A stretch of DNA of 64,000 nucleotides from Steromphala cineraria. Lineage: Eukaryota > Mollusca > Gastropoda > Trochida > Trochidae. Below the pieces are notes generated by a model, which did not search any database, had not been told where the DNA came from, and was given only the letters and a program-made list of their open reading frames with translations. Below are positions 53,601 to 58,862 of the stretch, in pieces. Location: positions 22,385,515 through 22,449,514 of the forward strand of contig OU744726.1 in the NCBI GenBank assembly GCA_916613615.1, in the 5' to 3' direction. Positions within the stretch are counted from its first letter, which is position 1, and each line of letters starts with the position of its first letter. The translations under genes were made by a program, and so were the position numbers.

Positions 53601-55501
53601 TCAAAATTTTTTACTTTTCCAAGGATGATATATACCAAGTTAGAGCTTCATAGCACAAAACCTTTTCAAGTTACCGCTAATGATGATACCAAGCATGTAA
53701 CTACTGTTTACCCCTGAGTTTAAAAGGATCTCCAACAGAACTGAAAGAGACCTTATCTTTTAAAATTTTCTTTTTCTTTGTCTATTCAAGTTGCTATTTC
53801 CAAGGCTTTTTAAGATTTTTTTCTGTGGGAACTTGGTTGATTGTTTTGATAGACCTGACCCTAGATACAAAATAGATTAATAAAAACAGAGCCATTGGCT
53901 CTGTAGCTCATCAGGCATCATATCAAGTTTGCTTTATACAGGCAAGATGAGCTAAAAATGAAACTGATGTTACCTATTGCAAGAAAACCTATAAAAAAAT
54001 TACAAAACAAATGTATTATTATTCAACACTTTCTAGATCGCCAATATCAGACAGTGAAAGAAGTCCACACTAAAATATCCAAGGAGAAATAAATTTGCCA
54101 TAGACAATAGGCAATGGAGAAAAATAGGTTTTTAAGATTGTGACCCCTGTGACCCTATTTGGGGTCATGGGGTCACAAAACCTACAGTTTAGAATCCCAA
54201 TTGGCCAAGGAGTCTACATGCAGTCTTTCAGCTCAATAGATCTTTAGGAGCTAAAGATGATGATGAAAATAAGTTTTTAAGGTTGTGACCCCTGTGACCC
54301 TATTTGGGGTCACAGGTTCACCAAAGTTACAAATTAGAATCCCTAATGTCCAAGGAGTCTGCACATATCACTTTCAACTCTCTAGTCCTTTTAGAACTGG
54401 AGAAGAAGATGAAAATAGGTTTTTAAGGTTGTGACCCCTGTGACCCTATTTGGGGTCATTGGGTCACGAAATCTACAATTTAGAATCCCCATTGGCCAAG
54501 GAGTCTGCACATATCGTTTTTAACTCTCTAGTCCTTTTAGAACTGGAGAAGAAGATGAAAATAGGTTTTTAAGGTTGTGACCCCTGTGACCCTATTTGGG
54601 GTCATAGGGTCACCAAAGTTACAAATTAGAATCTCCATTGTCCAAGGAGTCTGCACATATAATTTTTAACTCTCTACTCCTTTTGGAACTGGAGAAGAAG
54701 ATGAAAATAGGTATTTAAGGTTGTGACCCCTGTGACCCTATTCGGGATCACAGGGTCACCAAAGTTACAAATTAGAATCCCCATTGGCCAAGGAGTCTGC
54801 ACATATCATTTTTAACTCTCTAGTCCTTCTGGAACTGGAGAAGAAGATGAAAATAGGTTTTTAAAGTTGTGACCCCTGTGACCCTATTTGGGGTCAAAGG
54901 GTCACCAAAGTTACAAATTAAAATCTCCATATGCTAAGGTACTTGTACACAAAATTTCAGCTCTCTAATGTGTATGGTTCATGAGGAGAAGTCGAAAGTG
55001 TCAAAAGTTTACGGACGGACAACGGACGACGGACGGACGGACGCCGGACGACGGGCCATGCCATAAGCCCATATGGACTTTCAGTCCTGATGAGCTAAAA
55101 AGGAAATCAGTGTAAAAATTTGAAACAAGTTTCTTACCCAGGGTTTTCGACTGTACATTCTTTCAGGTGTACGTAAGATGCTGGAAATATACCCTGTAAA
55201 GAAAGAAGGTTTGTCAGTGAAAAAAATGTATTGGATCTGTTTTATGATTTAACAGCTATTGTGCTTCTTTATGAAATTGCATTTATTGACATGTTATATG
55301 TTTTATGTAACACCTATTGTACTTCTTTATGGAATAGCATTTATTGACATGTTATATGTTTTATGTAACACCTATTGTGCTTCTTTATTAAATTGCATTT
55401 ATTGACATGTTATAAACAATTTAAACTGCTCAAGATAAATCAATATATCTAAATTACCTTTTCTTTTCTGTTTTGGAATGAATAGCCCCGATACCATGTT
55501 G
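20588..55501 (-). CDS. DOCK3/4: DOCK3/4-like Rac GEF, partial (33 exons, both ends missing)
   Basis: Reading the minus strand, 33 exons join in consistent phase into about 1113 codons. The order of segments matches DOCK3/DOCK4: end of SH3 ([16 protein letters not shown]), helical linker (LGLDLVPR), lead-in FRGDM-like motif (LFHGDM), DHR-1 ([40 protein letters not shown]), [55 protein letters not shown] and EMIEKLD. DOCK proteins activate Rac or Rap through a C-terminal DHR-2 domain, bind ELMO through the N-terminal SH3/helical part, and reach the membrane by DHR-1 binding of PIP3. DHR-2 is not in the window, nor are the start codon and first SH3 exons. The spellings FYHSNNPKW and HCSTRDKTEK favour DOCK3/4 over DOCK1/2/5; Drosophila sponge is the likely fly relative. 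The family call is firm; the 3-versus-4 choice is not, because invertebrates usually have one gene for the pair. Confidence 0.93.
21110..21258 (-). CDS. DOCK3/4: DOCK exon 32
   Basis: Completes Gly, then [20 protein letters not shown] then [20 protein letters not shown] and QRLKGNFNS, phase 0 at gtgagt. It matches EHKIHFIPGMIGPFLGVTLV, PE(V/L)R......IPIFHDMM and GNFKQ. Acceptor ttttttcccaag is a good pyrimidine tract. Confidence 0.97.
21676..21734 (-). CDS. DOCK3/4: DOCK exon 31
   Basis: Completes Arg, then [19 protein letters not shown], one trailing base at gtaaat; acceptor tattccacag. It matches KYGDMRVMMAYELFSMWQNLG of DOCK3/4. Confidence 0.95.
21952..22052 (-). CDS. DOCK3/4: DOCK exon 30 (TQPSLQLE motif)
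   Basis: Reads [20 protein letters not shown] then [13 protein letters not shown], two trailing bases at gtactt; acceptor atattgcag. W..YF.LAV.F(I/V)(N/T)QPSLQLE...AKR is a hallmark of DOCK1-5. Confidence 0.97.
22445..22523 (-). CDS. DOCK3/4: DOCK exon 29 (helical region)
   Basis: Completes His, then [26 protein letters not shown], phase 0 at gtaata; acceptor gtttgtgttacag. It matches IIVTTVQYLSSALHKNFTETDFDFK. A degenerate threefold repeat of about 160 bp follows on the upstream intron side (22540-23000). Confidence 0.93.
22540..23000. repeat. Degenerate tandem triplet, about 150-165 bp unit
   Basis: The series ttcaaagaa(t)tg, (g)acacaaagttatttnacaaa, ggcatc(a/t)(a/g)gcattggc and gaagacaactccct occurs three times in one direction in the intron before exon 29. 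Confidence 0.75.
23142..23236 (-). CDS. DOCK3/4: DOCK exon 28 (helical region)
   Basis: Reads [20 protein letters not shown] then [11 protein letters not shown], two trailing bases at gtgagt; acceptor cctattgccag. It matches EFLLKIFCVFRNLMKMSVFP then RDW, one of the best conserved DOCK segments. Confidence 0.96.
23302..23420 (+). mobile_element. Possible one-ended MITE remnant
   Basis: ctacagtggaaccttgatat resembles the TACAGTAGAAC(A/C)...GATAT terminus of the MITE at 30003, but I see no matching right end. Confidence 0.3.
23656..23754 (-). CDS. DOCK3/4: DOCK exon 27 (helical region)
   Basis: Reads [20 protein letters not shown] then [13 protein letters not shown], phase 0 at gtaaca; acceptor agctgtttcag. 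It matches EYVSCLLSLLRQMCDTHFQHLLDN of DOCK3. Confidence 0.95.
23890..24148 (-). repeat. Minisatellite of about 20 bp derived from exon 26 donor
   Basis: On the gene's strand the unit is gggtgagttatagactgcag, about thirteen copies with point changes. The first copy overlaps the last ten bases and the donor of exon 26. Most units thus carry both a gtgagt donor-like motif and a ctgcag acceptor-like motif. Confidence 0.88.
24139..24243 (-). CDS. DOCK3/4: DOCK exon 26 (its donor lies in a minisatellite)
   Basis: Reads [20 protein letters not shown] then [15 protein letters not shown] in phase 0. The chosen donor is the first gtgagt, giving 105 nt. The last ten exon bases and the donor recur about 13 times in the adjoining intron (23890-24148), so the exact donor could slip between units. 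Only the first keeps a simple fit to the next exon. Confidence 0.87.
24818..24936 (-). CDS. DOCK3/4: DOCK exon 25 (helical region)
   Basis: Completes Asp, then [20 protein letters not shown] then [19 protein letters not shown], phase 0 at gtgagt; acceptor acgtccag. It matches the SESRRILLPVVLHHI...L segment followed by an ILGSIF-type helix. Confidence 0.9.
25288..25474 (-). CDS. DOCK3/4: DOCK exon 24 (helical region)
   Basis: Reads [20 protein letters not shown] then [20 protein letters not shown] then [22 protein letters not shown], one trailing base at gtaaga. It corresponds to the LLNSFPTIFDELLQMF...VVKLQSI..TVDS.LF segment of DOCK3. Strong acceptor ctccactgcag. Confidence 0.94.
25657..25885 (+). 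mobile_element. tRNA-derived SINE (A and B boxes intact)
   Basis: The head gggatgtagcttagttggta, gagtgtccactcgtcaccca and ggttcaattcc gives A-box (tagcttagttgg) and B-box motifs at tRNA-like spacing. A body of about 150 bp follows (aagatgcttgacactcag ... caataaagagttcttcttc). A worn relative lies at 28025-28170. Confidence 0.75.
26297..26402 (-). CDS. DOCK3/4: DOCK exon 23 (helical region)
   Basis: Completes Ser, then [20 protein letters not shown] then [15 protein letters not shown] in phase 0 at gtaggt; acceptor gtccccag. It matches the EEQFRSSIQELFQSIRFVLS....E...TQA segment. Confidence 0.92.
26496..27904. mobile_element. Non-autonomous Tc1/mariner-type element, 1.4 kb
   Basis: Termini cagtgcgtggccataagtaa then gtacgcaaa and the reverse complement ttgcgtacttacttatggcc then acgcactg are perfect over about 28 bp and flanked by TA on both sides (494-495 and 905-906 of their kilobases). 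The CAGT start and TA duplication are the Tc1/mariner pattern. I see no transposase or DDE/D frame in the 1.35 kb interior. It lies in the intron between exons 22 and 23. Confidence 0.88.
28025..28170 (+). mobile_element. Degenerate SINE copy
   Basis: gacgtagctcaactcatctc, a worn B box (ggtttgtttcacggtctcg) and ccatcaaaagatgtaaaaag then cgttaagcttgaa parallel the SINE at 25657 in order. Confidence 0.45.
28386..28438 (-). CDS. DOCK3/4: DOCK exon 22 (short 53-nt exon)
   Basis: Reads [17 protein letters not shown] plus two bases at gtgagt; acceptor ggtttcag. It matches ALEYLFKFIVQSRILYS, and it supplies exactly the phase needed between the neighbouring exons. It is followed by the intron that holds the 1.4 kb Tc1/mariner-type element. 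Confidence 0.88.
28688..28778 (-). CDS. DOCK3/4: DOCK exon 21 (helical region)
   Basis: Completes Arg, then [20 protein letters not shown] then [10 protein letters not shown], phase 0 at gtaaat; acceptor ctttgttacag. It corresponds to ELIRCLKWYMD.....IQEAMRA of DOCK3. Confidence 0.9.
29497..29597 (-). CDS. DOCK3/4: DOCK exon 20 (helical region)
   Basis: Reads [20 protein letters not shown] then [13 protein letters not shown], two trailing bases at gtaggt; acceptor ctgtttgtag. It matches VFIINLL....F.PV.DTYI.KHF...LAYK. Confidence 0.92.
29877..29969 (-). CDS. DOCK3/4: DOCK exon 19 (helical region)
   Basis: Reads [20 protein letters not shown] then [11 protein letters not shown] in phase 0 at gtgagt. 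[10 protein letters not shown] is nearly identical to FLQDILDTLF of DOCK3. A 178-bp MITE begins 33 bp upstream of its acceptor (30003-30180). Confidence 0.95.
30003..30180. mobile_element. MITE, 178 bp, TACAGTAGAACACGGATATA ends
   Basis: tacagtagaacacggatata then acgaa at the left mirrors gttatatccgtgttctattg then ta at the right. Internal copies of gctatatccg repeat. Lies 33 bp from the acceptor of exon 19. Confidence 0.85.
30606..30703 (-). CDS. DOCK3/4: DOCK exon 18 (helical region)
   Basis: Completes Ala, then [20 protein letters not shown] and [12 protein letters not shown] in phase 0; acceptor gatttcttccag, donor gtaggt. It matches VDLLALLKWKA...L..V.GEEIVK. Confidence 0.95.
31646..31817 (-). 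CDS. DOCK3/4: DOCK exon 17 (end of DHR-1)
   Basis: Reads [20 protein letters not shown] then [20 protein letters not shown] and [17 protein letters not shown], one trailing base at gtaaga. The closing YKCDD, the RS..ESF.(I/V)ST and the STK(L/F)TQ motif are all typical of the family. Confidence 0.95.
31870..32042 (+). mobile_element. Partial MITE of the TTTAAAGGGGCAGTAGC family
   Basis: Starts tttaaagggcattagcacgt and continues through aaaaatctcatt, atccatagtcagaggacaaa and tggcggccattt, then stops. The right half and right terminus are missing; the break is 15 bp from the end of exon 16. Confidence 0.7.
32058..32164 (-). CDS. DOCK3/4: DOCK exon 16 (DHR-1)
   Basis: Completes Thr, then [20 protein letters not shown] then [15 protein letters not shown] in phase 0 at gtacgt. 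It matches TKDKGEKKLFGFAF...DDIHELYVYKC. A partial MITE of the TTTAAAGGGGCAG family lies between this exon and exon 17. Confidence 0.95.
33237..33300 (-). CDS. DOCK3/4: DOCK exon 15 (DHR-1)
   Basis: Reads [21 protein letters not shown] with one trailing base at gtaagt; acceptor gtcttttcag. It matches LPIPIDKFRGSHLRFEFRHCS of DOCK3/4. Confidence 0.95.
33353..33596. mobile_element. MITE-like block of taagcgccgggcct repeats
   Basis: Copies of taagcgcc(a/g)gg(c/t)ct occur at both sides of an AT-rich core in the same orientation, starting accatatttcctctaataag. The style resembles the MITE at 14630; the right terminus is unclear. Confidence 0.55.
33681..33779 (-). CDS. DOCK3/4: DOCK exon 14 (DHR-1)
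   Basis: Reads [33 protein letters not shown] in phase 0. The YHSNNPKW sequence is nearly the YHSNSPRW of DOCK3/4 and unlike the YQVKQPRW of DOCK1, which supports the subgroup call. Acceptor ttctcctgcag, donor gtaagt. Confidence 0.95.
34233..34357 (-). CDS. DOCK3/4: DOCK exon 13 (start of DHR-1)
   Basis: Reads [20 protein letters not shown] then [22 protein letters not shown], phase 0 at gtatga; acceptor acttttgcag. This is the first part of the DHR-1 (C2-DOCK) domain, RNDLYLTL...KGSK...KNVEV. The Lys-rich loop (KGSKKAAK) is in the region that the family uses near the PIP3 site; that role is inferred from family knowledge. Confidence 0.96.
34489..34858 (+). mobile_element. MITE of the TTTAAAGGGGCAGTAGC family, most intact copy
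   Basis: ctttaaaggggcagtagcat at the left and gtgctactgcccctttaaag at the right are near-perfect inverted repeats. The 330-bp interior is shared with the other copies. Located in the intron between exons 12 and 13. Confidence 0.88.
35107..35232 (-). CDS. DOCK3/4: DOCK exon 12 (LFHGDM motif)
   Basis: Reads [20 protein letters not shown] then [22 protein letters not shown], one trailing base at gtaagg. The LF(R/H)GDM...R.(E/D)NP...GL(A/T)I signature precedes DHR-1 in DOCK1-5. Confidence 0.95.
35699..36131. mobile_element. Foldback element with ~120-bp arms inserted at exon 11 donor
   Basis: Left arm cagtctgattaaaatcgacc, ...ggatatcctctc..., ...tgtcgcatg is the reverse complement of the right arm catgcgaca ... 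ggtcgattttaatcagactg, with a few mismatches. Flanks acctcctacc (35689-35698) and accccctacc (36132-36141) are a 10-bp target-site duplication with one change. The 9-10 bp duplication and long arms suggest a MULE/foldback type. No coding capacity. Confidence 0.88.
36141..36250 (-). CDS. DOCK3/4: DOCK exon 11
   Basis: Completes Ser, then [20 protein letters not shown] and ...[13 protein letters not shown], one trailing base at donor gtaggg. It corresponds to the variable NNESEW...HENIIRK region before the LFRGDM motif. The last exon base and the first nine intron bases form one copy of a target-site duplication of a foldback element (35699-36131). Confidence 0.88.
37860..38100 (+). repeat. Purine-rich minisatellite with many G-runs
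   Basis: Unit gaagagaggtttgcaatgga then aggacaggagaggaaagggg then aggaggggaagg(g)(g)ga repeats two to three times. Runs of four to six G are frequent, on the strand opposite the DOCK transcript. Confidence 0.85.
40010..41880. repeat. Tandem array, about twelve 156-bp units
   Basis: tgaaatctaattgaaaattc recurs at 40161, 40317, 40473 and so on with a 156-bp step. Units differ at ggctcccatggcagcc versus ggctgccatgacggcc. Two blocks of three units (starting near 40800 and 41270) are almost identical to one another, a higher-order repeat of about 469 bp. Confidence 0.95.
42002..42071 (-). CDS. DOCK3/4: DOCK exon 10
   Basis: Reads [23 protein letters not shown] with two trailing bases at gtatgt; acceptor ttatttcag. 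It matches VLSILDVLQ...KDFVLKVYT. Its donor lies only a few bases from the 3' end of the Pearl-like element at 37021-41996. Confidence 0.9.
42437..42508 (-). CDS. DOCK3/4: DOCK exon 9
   Basis: After completing Gly it reads [23 protein letters not shown], with one trailing base at gtgagt. The RRPWGVAVL junction matches RRPYGCAVL of DOCK3. A nearer AG (after cgtcag) would also keep phase but would drop the VLQESSG segment, which matches MLLNDSK of the family, so the longer exon was chosen. An alternative 27-nt-shorter isoform is possible. Confidence 0.9.
43201..43490 (+). mobile_element. LINE 3' end (L2/CR1-like fragment)
   Basis: The translated remnant [20 protein letters not shown] then THFFRLAF is the C-terminal tail seen in L2/CR1-type reverse transcriptases. 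It is followed by gcgctttgagcatttttaaa then atggaatacagcgcaatata and an (ATAC/ATA)n tail, the usual 3' hairpin and simple repeat of that group. The rest of the LINE is absent. Confidence 0.7.
43500..46840. other. AT-rich intron, few features
   Basis: A diverged direct duplication of about 130 bp lies at 44338-44580 (tcatcatgcaaa.ttctaaac ... caaatatgca). A patch at 45360-45760 has several CpG and a tgacgtcac motif. Otherwise nothing supported. Confidence 0.4.
46849..47327. mobile_element. MITE-like repeat, copy 1 of a pair
   Basis: Shares with 56500-56931 the blocks ctttcatccgccattttta, gatgattggcttcatttcac, gatgttttta and acaggaaagtcctcctgaat then tcgaatggtccctttaa. The right end tcgaatggtccctttaa mirrors a decayed left end ttaagggac. 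Confidence 0.7.
47830..47890 (-). CDS. DOCK3/4: DOCK exon 8
   Basis: Reads [20 protein letters not shown] with one trailing base (G) at donor gtaaga; acceptor ttttcaacag. It aligns with the DLSSKDMKRDLYIVAHVIRIG stretch of the family. Confidence 0.92.
48109..48190 (-). CDS. DOCK3/4: DOCK exon 7
   Basis: Completes Ser, then [27 protein letters not shown] in phase 0 at gtgagt; acceptor gctttacag. It matches SERFLVRLNKNGGPRNPEKI...ALFTDL of DOCK3. Confidence 0.92.
48523..48689 (-). CDS. DOCK3/4: DOCK exon 6 (pre-DHR-1 beta domain)
   Basis: It reads [14 protein letters not shown], then [20 protein letters not shown] and [11 protein letters not shown], with two trailing bases (AG) at donor gtacat. 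The LKSF...GEDT..FFSLYD pattern of DOCK proteins is clear. A foldback element with 71-bp arms sits about 100 bp upstream of its acceptor (48795-49061). Confidence 0.92.
48795..49061. mobile_element. Foldback MITE, 267 bp, 71-bp arms, 9-bp duplication
   Basis: Left arm cagtctaagtaaacctagct ... gcaagtagtagtagc is mirrored by gctactactacttgc ... aacttagactg with few mismatches. The flanks gctttgatc (48786-48794) and gctttgatc (49062-49070) are an exact 9-bp target-site duplication. The cagtct ends match those of the element at 35699. Confidence 0.92.
49392..49520. repeat. Two 51-bp direct repeats plus an inverted piece
   Basis: gttgatccaatgatttgtc, accttggacacgtgatattc and acagagg(c/t)aac occur twice in tandem, then caaatcattggatcaac in reverse orientation, which can fold back on either copy. 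Confidence 0.9.
49905..50025 (-). CDS. DOCK3/4: DOCK exon 5 (LGLDLVPR segment)
   Basis: The first base completes Trp, followed by [19 protein letters not shown] and ...[20 protein letters not shown], ending in phase 0 at gtgagc. LGLDLVPR followed by a LYK/LYR-H motif is typical of DOCK1-5. The acceptor is a strong ctctctgtctgcag. Confidence 0.93.
50493..51812 (+). mobile_element. Helitron-like element with TGACCTTGACCTTTGAC repeats
   Basis: A 318-bp block (atatgattatctatttac...) is tandemly doubled at 50493 and 50811. Each copy contains gcaaaagcagagcagccccg then gaacttggggtttcgcctta. Then come repeated tgaccttgacctttgac units. The right end gcagccccgtccttagacgg then gcctgctaatg forms a stem-loop ending ctaa before t, as at Helitron 3' ends. 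Related copy at 53056-53690. Confidence 0.6.
51877..52022 (-). CDS. DOCK3/4: DOCK exon 4 (helical region)
   Basis: It opens in phase 0 with [20 protein letters not shown] and ends in SRIDWGN plus two bases at donor gtgagt. It corresponds to the family segment ending in RLDWGN. The acceptor tgtcaccag is preceded by a weak pyrimidine tract, but phase and homology fix it. Confidence 0.9.
52752..52848 (-). CDS. DOCK3/4: DOCK exon 3 (helical linker after SH3)
   Basis: It starts with one base completing Gly, then [20 protein letters not shown] and [12 protein letters not shown], ending in phase 0 at donor gtagga. It matches the QYETVVPLEDSI...LQEW segment of DOCK3, part of the helical region which in this family packs with the SH3 and ELMO. 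Confidence 0.92.
53056..53690 (+). mobile_element. Truncated copy of the TGACCTTGACCTTTGAC element
   Basis: Begins within gataccgcaaaagcagagca and follows 50960-51590 nearly base for base, then stops at tttcaagttaccgc without the terminal stem-loop. Confidence 0.8.
53904..55098 (+). mobile_element. Second Pearl/HINE-like element with 146-bp tandem core
   Basis: tagctcatcaggc at the left and cctgatgagcta at the right are inverted ends. About six units of 146 bp carry aggttgtgacccctgtgacc then ctatttggggtca, followed by agtttacggacggacaacgg, an ACGG-type microsatellite and gggccatgccataagcccat. Same plan as 37021-41996 with an unrelated core. Confidence 0.75.
55138..55193 (-). CDS. DOCK3/4: DOCK exon 2 (end of SH3 domain)
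   Basis: The exon reads [18 protein letters not shown] with two trailing bases (GG). Acceptor is ctttacag, donor gtaagaa. The sequence matches the last SH3 strand, GIFPANYIHLK in vertebrate DOCK3/4. The short intron before it holds a 64-bp triplicate repeat. Confidence 0.92.
55240..55415. repeat. Tandem triplet, about 64 bp
   Basis: attg(t/c)(g/a)cttctttatgaaat then gcatttattgacatgttata then tgttttatgtaacac occurs three times in the short intron between exons 1 and 2. Confidence 0.9.
55458..55501 (-). CDS. DOCK3/4: DOCK exon 1 of those seen (SH3 domain, part)
   Basis: The 44-nt exon reads [14 protein letters not shown] after two bases that complete a codon from an unseen upstream exon. It has acceptor cttccacag and donor gtaatt, and ends in phase 0. 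It aligns with the EGWYRGFS segment of the DOCK SH3 domain. The preceding SH3 exons were looked for up to 64000 and not found. Confidence 0.85.
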
Positions 55502-55523
55502 CTGTGGAAGAAAAGAATGGGTG

Positions 55524-55886
55524 TTAAAGGGGCAGAAGTAGTTTTTGGAGGTAATATAAGGTGATGTCAGGAAAATGAAAATTAATGGTTCCAATTGAAA
55601 GACAATGTATCTAAACTAAATGGAGCAGTAATAATTCAAATATATAACGTAAAGTTTAGTCATGCAATTCCTTTTTCTTACACATAATGAATTAAAGGTG
55701 TTCACATAAAATGGCCGCCAATGGATTTTATGTGAATCTTCATACTTTATCATTTGACTATAGATGATTGGCTTGGGTAATGAGATTTTTGACACTGTCA
55801 TAATAATACATTTAGCATTAACTTACAATTATCAGTGAAAACTTTAAAATATAAAATTATCAAAAAATGTGCTACTGCCCCTTTAA
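55524..55886 (-). mobile_element. MITE of the TTTAAAGGGGCAGTAGC family, reversed copy
   Basis: ttaaaggggcagaagtagtt at the left and gtgctactgcccctttaa at the right. The interior is the reverse complement of the copies at 15488 and 34489 (aatggccgccaatggatttt). Confidence 0.85.
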
Positions 55887-56499
55887 TACTTTTGAAAAAG
55901 TCTCACTTCAATATATTGTTCATTATATTTTTCACAATTCTGAAAATGAGACTTGGTAACTGTTTTATGTTTTCAACAAACATTATCAATATGGTATAAA
56001 ATAACTTACAATTTAGATAATTCTAATAAAACTTTTATAACAATTCTCTTAATCATGAATCCTATGATTGGGAGTCAATAAATTAAGTAACTATTTTACA
56101 TATTTTATCATAAAATTCTTAAATAGTACAAGTAGAGGTTTCGATTGATAAATTCAACTAGCATTCTTAAATTAAAAAAAACACCATAAACTTAACCCTA
56201 GGCTAATCAATCAATTAAATAATTTCGCATGTTTTTATCATGTTTACAAGTCCAAGCAGAAGGTCCATGTTCAAATTTTGATGGAATAAAATTTCACTTC
56301 AAAATAGTTTTATATCAAATAGTTATGCTTTTATCCCGAACATTGTATTGAGGTTGTTGTTAGTAACTGTAAAGTTCTGATGTATTAATTCTTAAAGTCG
56401 CTGAATAATTTCATTCTGGTGTGATGCAAGTAAATACAAAATTATAACCATGTTGGTTTGGGGATTCCTCAAGCATATATCTGTTACTGGGTTGCTTAC

Positions 56500-56931
56500 T
56501 TAAAGGCACCAATCGATAAGCTTTCATCCGCCATTTTGAATGTTAAGCATTTCGAGAAAACAGATGTGCTGTATAACGCTAATTTATTTACAAAATTAAG
56601 AAATAACTACTTTATTGATAGAAGAGGAGCATATTTACAAATATTTCATAGTAAAAATTATCAGTTACGACAGCATTTTGTCCTAGTAATGCATTGATCC
56701 ACAATCGTAGTTTCGATGATTGGCTTCATTTCACGATGTTTTTTATATTTTGCGCGATACATTTTATTCTTTCTCAAATTCTTAGAACTTGAACAACTGA
56801 AATGCTGACCTCACAAACATATTTGAAATTTAGTGTGAAATTATCATTTAAAAATTAAAAAAAATTAAAAACAGGAAAGTCCTCCTGAATTTCGTTTCCA
56901 CAAAAATACCCCACTCGAATGGTCCCTTTAA
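56500..56931. mobile_element. MITE-like repeat, copy 2 of a pair
   Basis: ttaaaggcaccaatcgataa at the left and ctcgaatggtccctttaa at the right; interior shared with 46849-47327 in the same orientation. Confidence 0.75.
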
Positions 56932-57131
56932 TTTTGGTTGGTAAGAAAGATTTCAAAGATGTAGAAGTGAGAACACATACAATTAGAAACATGTAATTTT
57001 GTTCATAGATGTTTCTGTTGTAAGGATTTATCCTGGGTGTATAGGGAATAGGGAACATGTAAATAATGAACCGATTGACTATAATTAGGGGTCAGCTTAA
57101 ATCCGGTCATATACAGTAATACAGCATTTAT

Positions 57132-57240
57132 GTAGTAAATAATGACCCGGTACCGAGGGGTTATGGAAAATAACCTCGCGAGGGCGTAGCCCGAGCAGAG
57201 GTTATTTCCATAACCCGAGGTAAACGGGTCATTATTTGAC
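57132..57240. repeat. GC-rich palindrome, ~40-bp stem
   Basis: aataatgacccggtaccgag then gggttatggaaaataacctc is mirrored by gaggttatttccataacccg then aggtaaacgggtcattatt. The loop cgagggcgtagcccgag can itself pair. Confidence 0.92.
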
Positions 57241-57259
57241 TTACACTCCCGCGGAAAAC

Positions 57260-57600
57260 TCCTGCAATTGTTTCAACTTAATTTCTTTAAATATAGTTGA
57301 TTTAAAAACGTTTCACTGATATCATTTGCGGGTTTATCATTTCTTGATAAGAAAATATATTTAAAGTACCCTCAGATTAGGGTTTTAGAAATAAACGCTT
57401 GATTTCTTACAATAAAACTATTTTATTACGTTGTTTCAACTAAATTGGTTTACATACAAATAATTGAAAAACCTTTTAGTGATCCATTTGCGGGTTTGAT
57501 ATGTCTTGATAAGAATACTATTTTAGACTACTTACAATACCCCCTGCTTAGGGTTTTATAAGTAAAACCTTGATTCCTTACATTAAAAACTATTTTATTG
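57260..57600. repeat. Diverged tandem duplication, about 180 bp
   Basis: gtttcaact, (t)ttgcgggttt(a/g)at, cttgataagaa, cttagggtttta and aaaactattttatt occur twice in the same order. Confidence 0.75.
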
Positions 57601-57673
57601 CAATAGTAATATATATTTATAGGGAAAAATAAGAAACCAAACATGACACACAAAAATATACATCAACTGGCAC

Positions 57674-57742
57674 GGATCCTCGGTAGCTCGGTAGGTAAGA
57701 GCGCTGCTTAACAACATAGAGGTTCCCGGTTCGAATCCCACT
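57674..57742 (+). pseudogene. tRNA-like sequence
   Basis: ggatcctcggtagctcggta ggtaagagc gives an A box and ggttcgaatcc an exact B box at tRNA spacing. The acceptor ends do not pair (ggatcct against actttcg), so it is a tRNA relic or SINE head rather than a working tRNA gene. Confidence 0.5.
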
Positions 57743-58675
57743 TTCGTTGTTCATAAATCTTAACTTTCTTGTTTGATTAAAAATCCAAATTTTTCAAGTC
57801 CAAATGTTTGCGATTGTTTACACTCTAATAACCGACCAAGGTGGTTATGAGATAACCAACCTACGCGGATGGAGCTCACGGCATACAACATTCAACTAAA
57901 ATAAAGGCAATAACTTCCCAAGGGGGTAAAAGGGTAAATACATATAAGAAGGTAGTTACGAGTTAGAACCAATTGAAAAAAGAAGGGATATAACCGCCCA
58001 AGGGGTGTAAGATAGCTTATTATAGTTTGAAGATTATTTTAAAGGTTTAGTGGCAGATTTATACAAAAATATTTTTTTTAAATTTGGCCAAATTTTAATA
58101 TGTTTGATGTATTATTGACAAAGGGTCAAACATAAGATTATTCAAATTCATTAGATATAGTCGTAGAAGAAATTATCAAGCATCAAGCAACAACTGCTGA
58201 TGGCCATTTTACTGTGAAATTTTAAATCTGAGATAGGAATATAGGTTCATGTAAGATAACTGAACATGAATTTTGGTTAAAGAACTGCCACTTTTCATTA
58301 AAAGAGAAATTTATTCTGCATTTAGTAACATTTATTCTGGTTTTTGTGTGATCCCTTTGTTTAGCTAAACAATATGCTTCTAAACCCTTCAATGTTAGGT
58401 CAAATACTAGTGTGTCCTGCAAAAAGGCACACAGTTTGAAAAATGTATATAGGTAGCAGAGGGAGGTAAAAATAACAGAGAGGTGAATAGTTTATCAATG
58501 AAGATAACAGATTACAGGTGTTATTGCATAAGACTGACATCTGAGAGATAGGTAAACTTGTGATGTAGACATATGTGTAACAGATAACGCATTATCTGAA
58601 CTTATATACCTCAAGGCCCATTTAACACTATTTGAAGCGAGTTTTTGTTCGGGAAACATCCGTCGGAATGGAATT

Positions 58676-58798
58676 GAGAGGGCCTTAGACTGTATAATAC
58701 CCCGCCGGGAGGGCCTTGCACTGTATAACACCCTGCTGGGAGGGCCTTATACGAAATAATAACACCCAAGGAGGTTATTATTTATTATGAGGCCCTCC
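58676..58798. repeat. gggagggcctt direct repeats joined to a 60-bp palindrome
   Basis: gggccttagactgtataata cccc and gggccttgcactgtataaca ccc are direct repeats of about 40 bp. ggagggccttatacgaaata ataacacc is mirrored by ggttattatttattatgagg ccctcc. Confidence 0.85.
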
Positions 58799-58862
58799 AT
58801 TTCGCACCTCATAATTTCAAAGACCGGTAAGGTAATTGATCTCAAAAATTTTCAGAAGCGAA

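Noticed and set aside
20588..55501. DOCK1/2/5 assignment
   Set aside because: [27 protein letters not shown] and [10 protein letters not shown] fit DOCK3/4 better than the DOCK1/2/5 counterparts.
55616..55801. 61-codon frame similar to one at 15440-15703
   Set aside because: Both lie in copies of the same MITE; the similarity is that of the element, not of a gene.
57674..57742. Functional tRNA gene
   Set aside because: Pol III boxes are present but the acceptor stem cannot pair; kept only as a tRNA-like pseudogene.
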